The notes beneath the pieces were generated by a model, which saw only the letters and a program-made list of their open reading frames with translations, had not been told where the DNA came from and searched no databases. From Prolixibacteraceae bacterium (GTDB taxonomy: Bacteria > Bacteroidota > Bacteroidia > Bacteroidales > Prolixibacteraceae): a stretch of 64,000 nt of DNA. A program made the position numbers and the translations under genes. Below are positions 25,106-33,432 of the stretch, in pieces. The stretch lies in assembly GCA_028683385.1 (NCBI GenBank), contig JAQUIJ010000003.1:1-64000 (forward strand), read 5' to 3'. Numbering within the stretch: position 1 is the stretch's first letter; each line of letters starts with the position of its first letter.

Positions 25106-27247
25106 TTATTTCGCGATATTCATTTCGTTCAGCAGATAACCAGCACCACCGAATTTATCCATGATAAAAAGTGTATATCGAATATCAAGATTGATGCATC
25201 GTTGCAATGACGGTTCAAAAATAATGTCACCGCTCATCGATTCCCAGTTTCCGTCGAACGCAGTACCGATCAACTCTCCATTTTTATTCAGAACCGGGCT
25301 TCCAGAATTGCCACCAGTAATGTCGTTGTTGGTGAGGAAATCAACTGGCATACGGCCATCTTTAAGTGCATATTGACCAAAATCTTTGGCGTTGTAGAGT
25401 TCTTTCAGTTTAGCCGGAACCACAAATTCCCAATTGTTGGGATCCTCTTTCTCCATCACGCCGTCCAATGTGGAAACGTAATCGTAGATCACTGCGTTTT
25501 TGGGTGAATAATTCAAAACTTTGCCATAGGTCAAACGCATGGTGAAGTTTGCATCAGGATACATGGCTTTTCCGGCATTCATATCTAGCGTTCCGGCGAT
25601 GTATTGTTTTTGACCTTTTGCGTAAAGCGAACGGTATTGCTCAATTTCGTGATTGTATTTTGAAATTGCATCAGCAATATTTTTCCCTGCTATATATGCA
25701 GGGTCGTCTGTAATCGCTGTTTGGTCGCCTGCCAATGCTTCTTTCATTTTTTCTTCTGAAACAAAAACCGATTGCTTAAACATGGCATCAACATAGGCGT
25801 CGATGTTGCCCTGATAGTCGGTATCAATTGTTTTATAGAAGTCGGGAAGGTCGGCTTGAGGCACTTTTTCTTTAAACAGCTTAAGCATAGCTTTTGCAAC
25901 ATTTATGTCGGTTGCAACATTGTAATCTTTGTAGAAATCAGACGGACTCATTACAATGTTTGGTCTGCCACCTCTTCCTTCACTCTGACTGTTTTCAGCT
26001 TTTGGTGCAAAGCGCATTGCGGCAGAAGTTAATTCTATCGAATTAAGCGCTTCCATGTAGTATTTCAAGGTAAATTGAAGCTTAGCACGTCCTTCAATTG
26101 CCGACTTCACATCGGATAATGCTTGTCCGTATTTTTCAACACGTTTAGGGTCGGCAGCAACCCATTCCGAAAACGCTTTTTCTTCAGCAACTCTTCGGTC
26201 ATAAACTTTCAGCTTGGCGAAAGTCTCGTTCATTCCAATTGACTTTTTCCATGAATTGGATGATCCGGCATATTTACTTGCATACATCAGCCTGATTTTA
26301 GGATCGGCCACCATGTCGGTCATCAAAATATTCTGGCGAACTCCTCGCACCAGAATCGTGATTGCATTGGTAATTTCGCTGGTTTCTTTCACTTCGAATG
26401 AAGTCATGAAACGGTTGGTTCTTCCTGGATAACCCATAATCATGGCAGGATCATTCTGATTCACTCCTTTGAGAGAAATCGTCAGAAATTTCTTTGGTTT
26501 AAATGTGACATTGTCTTTGGAGTATTCCGCAGGATTATTGTCTTTATCGGCATAAATCCGGAACATGCTGAAATCGCCGGTATGACGAGGCCACATCCAG
26601 TTGTCAGTATCTGCTCCAAATTTGCCAATTGAAGAAGGCGGTGCTCCGACAAAACGTATGTCGCTGTATGTTTTTGTAATGACAAGGTAGTATTGGTTGT
26701 TACCAAAAAACGAAACTACCCGGCCTTTTAGATATTTATTACCACCAATGGCCTTGTTGGAGAGTTGGTCAGATATTTTTTTCAGGGCTTCTTCTTTGGC
26801 CGTTGGATCTGTTGCTGAAGCCAAAGCCTCAGTGACTTCCTTTGTAACATCTTCAAATTGGTCGAGAAAAGTAACCGTCAGTCCGGGTGCGGGTATTTCT
26901 TCTTCGTGATTCTTTGCCCAGAAACCGTTCAGCAGGTAATTGTGATCGACTGAACTTAACTTCTGGATCGATCCATAACCGCAATGGTGGTTGGTCAAGA
27001 CCAGTCCGTCTTTCGAAATTATTTCAGCAGTACAACCGCCGCCAAATTGTAATACGGCATCTTTTAAACTCGAGTTGTTGACATCATAAATGTCTTTGGC
27101 CGAAAGCTTGAAGCCCATGTCCGACATGGTTTTAATGTTCAACTTTTGTATCAGAGGCAGCATCCACATGCCTTCGTCGGCTTTCAGAGTACCGCAAGTG
27201 AGAAGGGTTGCTAAAAGGAAAAATACAAGCTTTTTAATGTTTGTCAT
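25106..27247 (-). CDS. S46-family dipeptidyl-peptidase, DPP7-like
   Basis: 713 residues with a signal peptide (cleavage near LKADEG). Periplasmic serine exopeptidase removing dipeptides from N-termini; supports growth on peptides. Catalytic His in LTNHHCGYGSIQ (near 90) and Ser in ITGGNSGSPVLN (near 645); the Asp lies between. Eighteen residues after the Ser is a Gly (FDGNW), the position that in Porphyromonas separates DPP7 (Gly, hydrophobic P1) from DPP11 (Arg, acidic P1), so DPP7-like specificity is suggested. The short C-terminal stretch LLNEMNI resembles that of related enzymes. Single gene. Confidence 0.92.
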   Translation of the reverse strand: MTNIKKLVFFLLATLLTCGTLKADEGMWMLPLIQKLNIKTMSDMGFKLSAKDIYDVNNSSLKDAVLQFGGGCTAEIISKDGLVLTNHHCGYGSIQKLSSVDHNYLLNGFWAKNHEEEIPAPGLTVTFLDQFEDVTKEVTEALASATDPTAKEEALKKISDQLSNKAIGGNKYLKGRVVSFFGNNQYYLVITKTYSDIRFVGAPPSSIGKFGADTDNWMWPRHTGDFSMFRIYADKDNNPAEYSKDNVTFKPKKFLTISLKGVNQNDPAMIMGYPGRTNRFMTSFEVKETSEITNAITILVRGVRQNILMTDMVADPKIRLMYASKYAGSSNSWKKSIGMNETFAKLKVYDRRVAEEKAFSEWVAADPKRVEKYGQALSDVKSAIEGRAKLQFTLKYYMEALNSIELTSAAMRFAPKAENSQSEGRGGRPNIVMSPSDFYKDYNVATDINVAKAMLKLFKEKVPQADLPDFYKTIDTDYQGNIDAYVDAMFKQSVFVSEEKMKEALAGDQTAITDDPAYIAGKNIADAISKYNHEIEQYRSLYAKGQKQYIAGTLDMNAGKAMYPDANFTMRLTYGKVLNYSPKNAVIYDYVSTLDGVMEKEDPNNWEFVVPAKLKELYNAKDFGQYALKDGRMPVDFLTNNDITGGNSGSPVLNKNGELIGTAFDGNWESMSGDIIFEPSLQRCINLDIRYTLFIMDKFGGAGYLLNEMNIAK

Positions 27248-27437
27248 ATCTTATATGGTTATTGATTGCTTAACAAATTTATAACTACAATAATAGCATA
27301 AAAGTGCAGAGTTCAAAATGAGTTTTACCATCCTGAGAGATTATTAATTTGACATTTGAATCACGAGGAATTGTAATAAAAGACCCGAACTCTCGTTCTA
27401 TCTTTCAAAATCTATCGGGAGTTTCTGCCTAATTGAT

Positions 27438-27445
27438 TACTTTTG
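27438..27445 (+). promoter_or_regulatory. Putative -7 box of the rfbB promoter
   Basis: TACTTTTG, 23 bp before the ATG; matches TAnnTTTG. Confidence 0.45.
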
Positions 27446-27468
27446 TTTATTACTGAAAAACGAAACAG

Positions 27469-28521
27469 ATGAAGACAATTCTGATTACCGGAGGGGCCGG
27501 TTTTATTGGGTCACACGTGGTGCGGCTTTTTGTTAATAAATATCCTGAATATAAAATTGTTAACCTCGATAAACTCACTTACGCCGGAAATCTGGCCAAC
27601 CTGACCGATATTGAGAACAAACCCAACTACGAATTCGTGAAAGGCGACATTGTTGATGCCGAGTTTATCCTGAATTTGTTTATCGAAAGACAATTCGACG
27701 GGGTGATTCATCTGGCAGCCGAATCGCATGTAGACCGGTCGATCAGCAACCCGACCGAATTTGTGTTTACCAATGTGATTGGCACCGTGAACCTGCTGAA
27801 TGCTGTCCGTCAAATCTGGAAAGACAATACCGAAGGCAAACGTTTTTACCACATTTCTACCGACGAAGTGTATGGAAGTTTGGGCAACGAAGGCATGTTT
27901 ACCGAAGAAACCGGTTACGATCCGCACAGTCCATATTCGGCATCAAAAGCCAGTTCCGATCATTTTGTGCGTGCCTATCACGATACATTTGGAATTCCTG
28001 CGGTTGTTTCAAATTGCTCAAATAACTACGGTTCGTTCCAGTTTCCTGAAAAACTGATTCCTCTGTTTATCAACAATATCAAGTTCAACAAAGCGCTGCC
28101 GGTTTATGGAAAAGGCGAAAATATTCGCGACTGGTTGTGGGTTGAAGATCATGCCCGTGCCATTGATGTGATTTTTCATCAGGGTAAAAATGGCGATACC
28201 TACAACATTGGTGGTCATAACGAATGGACAAACATCGACTTAATTAAAGTAATGTGCCGTATCATGGATCGCAAGCTGGGTCGCGAATCCGGAGAATCGG
28301 AAAAACTGATTACTTACGTGAAAGACCGTGCCGGACACGATTTACGCTATGCCATCGATTCAACCAAACTTCAGAAAGAATTGAACTGGGTACCGAGTCT
28401 CCAGTTTGAAGAAGGTTTGGAGAAAACCATCGACTGGTACCTGGCCAATACCGAATGGATGGAAAATGTAACCAGCGGCGATTATCAAAGTTATTACGAA
28501 AAGCAGTATCAGAATAGATAG
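27469..28521 (+). CDS. rfbB: dTDP-glucose 4,6-dehydratase
   Basis: 350 residues. Extended SDR enzyme that makes dTDP-4-keto-6-deoxyglucose for rhamnose and other deoxysugars of surface glycans. Motifs: TGGAGFIGSHVV (6-17), HLAAESHVDRSI, HISTDEVYGSLG, YSASKASSDH with the catalytic Tyr and Lys, NNYGSFQFPEKLIPL, and RDWLWVEDHARAI. The other dTDP-rhamnose genes (rfbA, C, D) are not next to it, which is unusual but not rare. Terminated by a hairpin at 28547-28584. Confidence 0.95.
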   Translation: MKTILITGGAGFIGSHVVRLFVNKYPEYKIVNLDKLTYAGNLANLTDIENKPNYEFVKGDIVDAEFILNLFIERQFDGVIHLAAESHVDRSISNPTEFVFTNVIGTVNLLNAVRQIWKDNTEGKRFYHISTDEVYGSLGNEGMFTEETGYDPHSPYSASKASSDHFVRAYHDTFGIPAVVSNCSNNYGSFQFPEKLIPLFINNIKFNKALPVYGKGENIRDWLWVEDHARAIDVIFHQGKNGDTYNIGGHNEWTNIDLIKVMCRIMDRKLGRESGESEKLITYVKDRAGHDLRYAIDSTKLQKELNWVPSLQFEEGLEKTIDWYLANTEWMENVTSGDYQSYYEKQYQNR

Positions 28522-28546
28522 AATTTAGCTAACAGCAAAGAAATAT

Positions 28547-28584
28547 AAGTCAGGGTTTCATTTAGTTGAAGCCCCGACTTTTTA
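28547..28584 (+). terminator. Terminator after rfbB (member of a local sequence family)
   Basis: Stem GTCAGGGTTTCA / TGAAGCCCCGAC then TTTTTATTTT. Two hairpins of nearly the same sequence follow the next two genes. Confidence 0.8.
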
Positions 28585-28722
28585 TTTTGTGATAATTCGA
28601 AAAAAATCGGTGAAGCCACGCAACCCTTTTTAGGATTTCTCTCATCTATACGTTAAACAAAAGTTTCATAAATATTTTGTTTTTATTACATTCGTATGTG
28701 TTAGAAATACAAACAAATAGCC

Positions 28723-29958
28723 ATGAAAAACTCACTTATTTTTATTGTACTACTCGCATTGATTTCGTGCCAGAAGACCGAAAATGATCAGCCCGAAATT
28801 CCAAACCTTCCGGAGAAATCAGCCCAGCTTATTCATGCAGACAATACTTTTGGCCTCGACCTTTTTAGCCGGGTAGCCAATCAGGCCGAAAAGAATGAGA
28901 ATACAACAGTTTCTCCACTTAGCGTTTCTCTGGCATTGGCGATGGCATACAATGGTGCACAAGGTGAAACTAAAATAGAAATGGAAAAGGCCATGAAGCT
29001 GGCGGGTCTTACCACCGAGCAAATTAATAGTTCGCACAAGGCACTGGTTGCAGCTCTTCAATCGTCGGATCCCGATGTCGTACTTGAAATTGCAAATGCA
29101 ATTTATTATCATCAAGGATTTACGGTTCTCCCTGATTTTATTTCAGTCAATAAGAATTTTTACACTGCGGAAGTTAACGCATTGAACTTTGGCAATACAA
29201 CCGAAGCTCTTAATACGATAAATGGCTGGGTGGCTCAAAAAACTCATGATAAAATTCCAACAATCATCGATGCTATTGATCCGGATTTGAGGATGATCCT
29301 GCTCAATGCGATCTATTTCAACGGAATATGGAAAAATAAGTTTGGGGAGAGAGATACCCACAATTATCCATTCTACTTTGCCGATGGAACCCAAAAGGAT
29401 GTTCCGACCATGAAACTGGAAACTTCGTTGGAATACACGAGCAACGAACTGTTTAGTGCAGTGAATCTGCCATATGGGGATGGGCAGTTCCAGATGACTG
29501 TGCTACTTCCCAATGAGGGGAAAACGACAAAGAATGTGATTTCAGAACTTAATATGGATAACTGGCAAAAGTGGATGAAAGGCTTTGAAGCTGCAAAGCC
29601 GGTGGTTGTGAATATGCCTCGTTTCAAGTTTTCCTGGAAACTTAAATTAAATGATATCCTTCAAAGTATGGGAATGAAACAAGCATTTGTAAGTAATGCT
29701 GCAAATTTTAGTGGAATTAGCGGAGGAAAGGATTTATACATTGGTTACGTAATTCATAAAACCTATATCGACGTAAATGAAAATGGAACCGAGGCTGCTG
29801 CGGTAACGGCAGTTGGAATGTTTACAACAGGCTCTTTAGAGCCCGATCTCCGCAAATATTTCACAGTTAACCGTCCATTCCTGTTCACCATCACCGAGAA
29901 AACTACCGGAGCAATTTTGTTTATCGGCGAAGTTACCAATCCGGAATATCCTTTGTAA
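28723..29958 (+). CDS. Serpin lipoprotein (serine protease inhibitor)
   Basis: 411 residues. Lipobox LISC with the lipidated Cys at about residue 16, then the serpin fold: FSRVANQAEKNENTTVSPLS, MAYNGAQGETKIEM, AIYFNGIWKNKF, and the signature VNRPFLFTITEKTTGAILFIGEV at the end (in two parts). The reactive-loop hinge ENGTEAAAVTAVG agrees with inhibitory serpins (small residues at P12-P9). Counting from the hinge Gly as P15 puts P1 near Thr in FTTGS, though Met or Phe close by could also be cut. A cell-surface inhibitor of host, predator or own secreted proteases is likely. Single gene with its own terminator. Confidence 0.93.
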   Translation: MKNSLIFIVLLALISCQKTENDQPEIPNLPEKSAQLIHADNTFGLDLFSRVANQAEKNENTTVSPLSVSLALAMAYNGAQGETKIEMEKAMKLAGLTTEQINSSHKALVAALQSSDPDVVLEIANAIYYHQGFTVLPDFISVNKNFYTAEVNALNFGNTTEALNTINGWVAQKTHDKIPTIIDAIDPDLRMILLNAIYFNGIWKNKFGERDTHNYPFYFADGTQKDVPTMKLETSLEYTSNELFSAVNLPYGDGQFQMTVLLPNEGKTTKNVISELNMDNWQKWMKGFEAAKPVVVNMPRFKFSWKLKLNDILQSMGMKQAFVSNAANFSGISGGKDLYIGYVIHKTYIDVNENGTEAAAVTAVGMFTTGSLEPDLRKYFTVNRPFLFTITEKTTGAILFIGEVTNPEYPL

Positions 29959-29995
29959 AGAGCCTGTTTATTTTCGTGTGAATGAAAAGAGAAAT

Positions 29996-30038
29996 GAATC
30001 AGGGTTTCACCACAAAGTGAAGCGCTGATTTGTTTTTA
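29996..30038 (+). terminator. Terminator after the serpin gene
   Basis: Stem AATCAGGGTTTCAC / GTGAAGCGCTGATT with one mismatch, followed by TGTTTTT. Related in sequence to the hairpins at 28547 and 31676. Confidence 0.7.
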
Positions 30039-30096
30039 GCACATGTTGAATTCTTGAACTTTTTCTTACCTTGATGGTTCAATTTTACCTGAGCCT

Positions 30097-31668
30097 ATGA
30101 AACGCCGAAACTTCTTTAAAACCGCAGCATTGGGAGGAGGATCACTTGCTCTTGCTCCGTTAAGTTCTTGTGTGCAACCAACAGTTTCAACTTCCGTTCC
30201 GGAAGATTATTCAGCCTTCGAATTGAATGAAGTAACGATTACAGAACTTCAGGATGGAATGCATTCTGGGAAATTAACTTCCGTAGATATTACACAGAAA
30301 TACCTTGATCGGATTGATCGAATAGACAAGAAGGGCCCAGAATTGCGGTCGGTAATCGAGATCAATCCTGAAGCAATAGACATTGCAAAACAGATGGATG
30401 AAGAACGCAAATCGGGAAAAGTTCGTGGCCCGTTGCATGGAATTCCTGTTTTGATTAAAGACAACATCGATACCGGCGACCGGATGCAAACTACTGCTGG
30501 TTCGTTGGCATTAGTTGCTGCTACGGCTCCCGATGACGCTATTATTGTGGGTAAGTTGCGTGAAGCAGGTGCTGTCCTTTTGGGTAAAACCAACCTCAGC
30601 GAATGGGCTAATTTCCGTTCTTCTCACTCATCAAGTGGATGGAGTGGGAGAGGAGGCCAGGTGCGCAATCCGTTTTGTACAGACCGCAGTCCGTGTGGTT
30701 CAAGCTCCGGAACAGGTGCCGCCGTTTCGGCGAACCTTTGTGCAATTGGCATTGGTACCGAAACCGATGGATCGATCGTTTGCCCTTCAGGAATAAACGG
30801 TATTGTAGGAATTAAGCCGACGGTTGGCTTGTGGAATGGCGATGGAATTATCCCAATTTCGCACAGTCAGGATACCGCTGGACCAATGGCGCGTAATGTT
30901 TCGGATGCTGCAATTTTATTAGGAGCATTGTCAGAAAAAAATCAGGATTATACGAAGAGTTTGGACATTAACGGCTTGAAAAATGCACGAATTGGCATTG
31001 CTTCCGATTTTTTTGGCTTTCATTCCGGAGTTGAAAAATTGATGGCCGAAACTATTCTGACCTTGAAAAATGCAGGCGCTGTCATTGTTGAAAATCTGAA
31101 ATTTGAAAATCGGGAGGAATGGGGAAAGCTGGAATGGCAGATTCTGATTTCGGAATTCAAAGCTGATTTAAATACTTATCTGAAAGGTCGGACAGGTCTG
31201 AACGTTCAGTCGCTGGCCGATTTGATTGAGTTTAATAAAACGAATTTGGAGACAGAATTAAAATGGTTTGCTCAGGAAATATTTGAAGAGGCAGAAAAGA
31301 CGAAGGGCTTGGAAGATCCGGTTTATCTGGAAGCGCTTAAAAAAGCACACGAATTGACCCGCAAAAATGGAATTGATTTGCTAATGGACAAACATCAACT
31401 CGATGCGCTGATTGCACCGACCAACGGCCCTTCGTGGACAATTGATCTGGTGAATGGTGATCATTTTGGAGGTGGAAGTTCTGAACCGGCAGCCATTTCC
31501 GGATATCCAAATATTTCGGTTCCTGCAGGATATGTGCAGGGATTACCTGTTGGTATTTCATTCTTTGGGCGTGCCTGGAGTGAGCCTACCTTGATTAAAC
31601 TGGCCTATGCCTACGAGCAGGCCACTAAACACCGCAAAGCTCCGGGATTTTTGAAAAGTATTGAATAG
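30097..31668 (+). CDS. Amidase-signature enzyme exported by Tat
   Basis: 523 residues. N-terminus RRNFFKTAALGGGSLAL is a twin-arginine signal, with lipobox LSSC just after the hydrophobic core, so a Tat-exported lipoprotein is likely. Amidase signature: catalytic Lys in PVLIKDNIDT, cis-Ser in PCGSSSGTGAAVSA, nucleophilic Ser in IGTETDGSIVCPSG. Hydrolyses a carboxylic amide outside the cytoplasm; substrate unknown. GatA is excluded by the export signal and by the absence of gatB/C. Stands alone, with the serpin gene upstream separated by a terminator. Confidence 0.92.
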   Translation: MKRRNFFKTAALGGGSLALAPLSSCVQPTVSTSVPEDYSAFELNEVTITELQDGMHSGKLTSVDITQKYLDRIDRIDKKGPELRSVIEINPEAIDIAKQMDEERKSGKVRGPLHGIPVLIKDNIDTGDRMQTTAGSLALVAATAPDDAIIVGKLREAGAVLLGKTNLSEWANFRSSHSSSGWSGRGGQVRNPFCTDRSPCGSSSGTGAAVSANLCAIGIGTETDGSIVCPSGINGIVGIKPTVGLWNGDGIIPISHSQDTAGPMARNVSDAAILLGALSEKNQDYTKSLDINGLKNARIGIASDFFGFHSGVEKLMAETILTLKNAGAVIVENLKFENREEWGKLEWQILISEFKADLNTYLKGRTGLNVQSLADLIEFNKTNLETELKWFAQEIFEEAEKTKGLEDPVYLEALKKAHELTRKNGIDLLMDKHQLDALIAPTNGPSWTIDLVNGDHFGGGSSEPAAISGYPNISVPAGYVQGLPVGISFFGRAWSEPTLIKLAYAYEQATKHRKAPGFLKSIE

Positions 31669-31675
31669 AACTATT

Positions 31676-31713
31676 TAGTCAGGGTTTCACTTCAAGTGAA
31701 GCCCTGACTTTGT
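31676..31713. terminator. Terminator between the amidase and PepSY genes
   Basis: Perfect 16-bp stem AGTCAGGGTTTCACTT / AAGTGAAGCCCTGACT with a one-base loop centre, then a T-rich tract. Convergent genes on both sides; third member of the local hairpin family. Confidence 0.8.
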
Positions 31714-31715
31714 TC

Positions 31716-33272
31716 TTACTTTTTGTCTTCGTGTCTTTGTGGTTGTTTCGTTTTCCGGTAGCCCATCCACCAAATGAAGAATCCGCTGATCAGCACAATT
31801 AAAATACAGATTCCGGCGAGCGGAACATAGAGAATATAAAACATGCCCAAAATAGATTGGAAGATGCGCCCGGTATGAACTTCAAGTGAAAGATTCCACA
31901 GCGAAATGGGACTCTTTTGAATAATTTCAGCGCTCATTTTCCCAAATTCAGAGTTGTTCCGTATGGGCAACACTCCCAGATTGTAGTCAAAATAAAATTC
32001 ATTTCCGGAGGTGTCAGAAAACCAACCGTCAATCATGTCTTTCGAGATAGGAGGGCCAACTACTTCGGGCGCTTTATATGGATTTTCAGAGAGGTAGTCA
32101 AGGATTTGTCCGGTCAATGGATTCCACAGAAATAAACCATTGAAAGATCCGATCAGGTAAGTGCTTTCGCCTTTCTTCTCCAAAACATTGCAACCCATTA
32201 CACTGACCGGAGGCTCGTTTACCAGGCGACGTATCGGCTCGCGAAAATTCTCGTCAGTAAAGAAAATTCCTTCAGATGTCGAAAATAAAAACAGGTGTTG
32301 CTGCTCATCGTACAAAACGCGGCGAAGCTTGTCGTACCAAGGATTGGATGAACTCAAAACCGTTCCGGGAATGGGTGAAACCGTCGAACTGGCAATAGCA
32401 ATCAACAATGGAGGGCGCAAAAACATACCGGTTATGGTTACAAAAATCAGGAATGGAATGAATATCCAACCCAACCGGTTGTGCCAGTGTAGATTGGTAT
32501 TTCGTGCCGAAACCAGTTTGGCATTGTCTTTTTTCCTTTCTCGGCGATGTTTCAACCACTTCGGAAAAATAAAGTGCATCAATCCGGTGAGCGAAATAAT
32601 CAGGATGGCCAGACCAAATAAATCGACGATCAGTTTTCCGACCGAACCCCAGATTTCGCCGCTGTGCAGCAACCACAAGGTTTTAAACAAGCTGGCTTTT
32701 CCGTTGTAGCCTTCAGAAGCAGGGAGTTGTATGGGATGAAACGTAATTCCATCCTGACTTTTCATCAGGAACGACCGGGTTTGAACCATTAGCTCATTCT
32801 GCTTCAGAATCAAATCTGTAATTCGTTCTTCGGAAACGGGCAAAGGTATTTTTTCCCAATAATGGTGCTGAAACGAATATTGGAACAACCCAAAGTATGT
32901 TCCGGCAAACAGTTTCCCATCGGGAGTTTTCATCATTTTGCTGATTTTCCGGTTGTCGGTTCCGGCAGGAAATCCGGCATTCCAGTCCTGAAAAGTTTTG
33001 AAATGATCGGTTGTGAGCCACACACCAATGTTTCCATAAACCAGCGCCGAATCGCCCCCGAGCAGACAAACCGATTTTACGGCTCCCTTGTTCCAGTTTT
33101 GGTAACTGTATTCTTTTGGTAAAAGCGACCGGTTGATGTCGACAGCCGAAATCAGGTCGCGATGATTCATGAAAATTCCGGATAGACTGAAAAGAATCAC
33201 AAACAAAGTGATTACAATTCCGGGCCATTTGTGGAACTTCCGCAGTTTCTTTAATATGGAGTTTTTTGTCAT
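31716..33272 (-). CDS. PepSY-associated membrane protein
   Basis: 518 residues with four hydrophobic helices: about 17-38 (GIVITLFVILFSLSGIFM), 212-235, 270-290 and 482-505. PepSY_TM proteins of this layout often sit next to TonB siderophore receptors and are thought to reduce ferric siderophores or handle iron at the inner membrane; no such receptor is adjacent here. The periplasmic parts contain beta-propeller-like repeats (SALVYGNIGVWL, KLFAGTYFGLF, YLIGSFNGLFLW). The C-terminal residues QPQRHEDKK are encoded by a dispersed intergenic repeat of the type CTTCGTGTCTTTGTGG. A 16-bp palindrome lies upstream. Confidence 0.82.
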   Translation of the reverse strand: MTKNSILKKLRKFHKWPGIVITLFVILFSLSGIFMNHRDLISAVDINRSLLPKEYSYQNWNKGAVKSVCLLGGDSALVYGNIGVWLTTDHFKTFQDWNAGFPAGTDNRKISKMMKTPDGKLFAGTYFGLFQYSFQHHYWEKIPLPVSEERITDLILKQNELMVQTRSFLMKSQDGITFHPIQLPASEGYNGKASLFKTLWLLHSGEIWGSVGKLIVDLFGLAILIISLTGLMHFIFPKWLKHRRERKKDNAKLVSARNTNLHWHNRLGWIFIPFLIFVTITGMFLRPPLLIAIASSTVSPIPGTVLSSSNPWYDKLRRVLYDEQQHLFLFSTSEGIFFTDENFREPIRRLVNEPPVSVMGCNVLEKKGESTYLIGSFNGLFLWNPLTGQILDYLSENPYKAPEVVGPPISKDMIDGWFSDTSGNEFYFDYNLGVLPIRNNSEFGKMSAEIIQKSPISLWNLSLEVHTGRIFQSILGMFYILYVPLAGICILIVLISGFFIWWMGYRKTKQPQRHEDKK

Positions 33273-33289
33273 TGGTCTGTTTTATGGTT

Positions 33290-33297
33290 CAAATGTA
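33290..33297 (-). promoter_or_regulatory. Putative -7 box of the PepSY gene promoter
   Basis: TACATTTG on the minus strand, 17 bp before the ATG. The palindrome at 33319-33334 lies where the -33 element and upstream region would be. Confidence 0.45.
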
Positions 33298-33318
33298 GAA
33301 ATTGGTCTGGTCATAAAT

Positions 33319-33334
33319 TGTAACGATCGTTACA
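33319..33334. promoter_or_regulatory. 16-bp perfect palindrome, probable operator
   Basis: TGTAACGATCGTTACA is perfectly self-complementary. Sequence and length resemble operators of TetR-family repressors. It is 22 bp upstream of the -7 box of the PepSY gene and about 100 bp upstream of the aspartokinase start, so it more likely controls the former. No repressor gene is adjacent. Confidence 0.5.
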
Positions 33335-33399
33335 GTTTATGGATTTACTTTTTGCCTTTAAAGTTTTAGCATAAACCTCTTTTGACTGGCGCATTTTTC

Positions 33400-33407
33400 T
33401 ATTTTTG
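33400..33407 (+). promoter_or_regulatory. Putative -7 box of the aspartokinase promoter
   Basis: TATTTTTG, 25 bp before the ATG, with TTTG at 33381-33384. The 15-bp spacing is shorter than the usual 19-20, so confidence is limited. Confidence 0.35.
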
Positions 33408-33432
33408 TTGATCAAATTAATCAATCACACAC

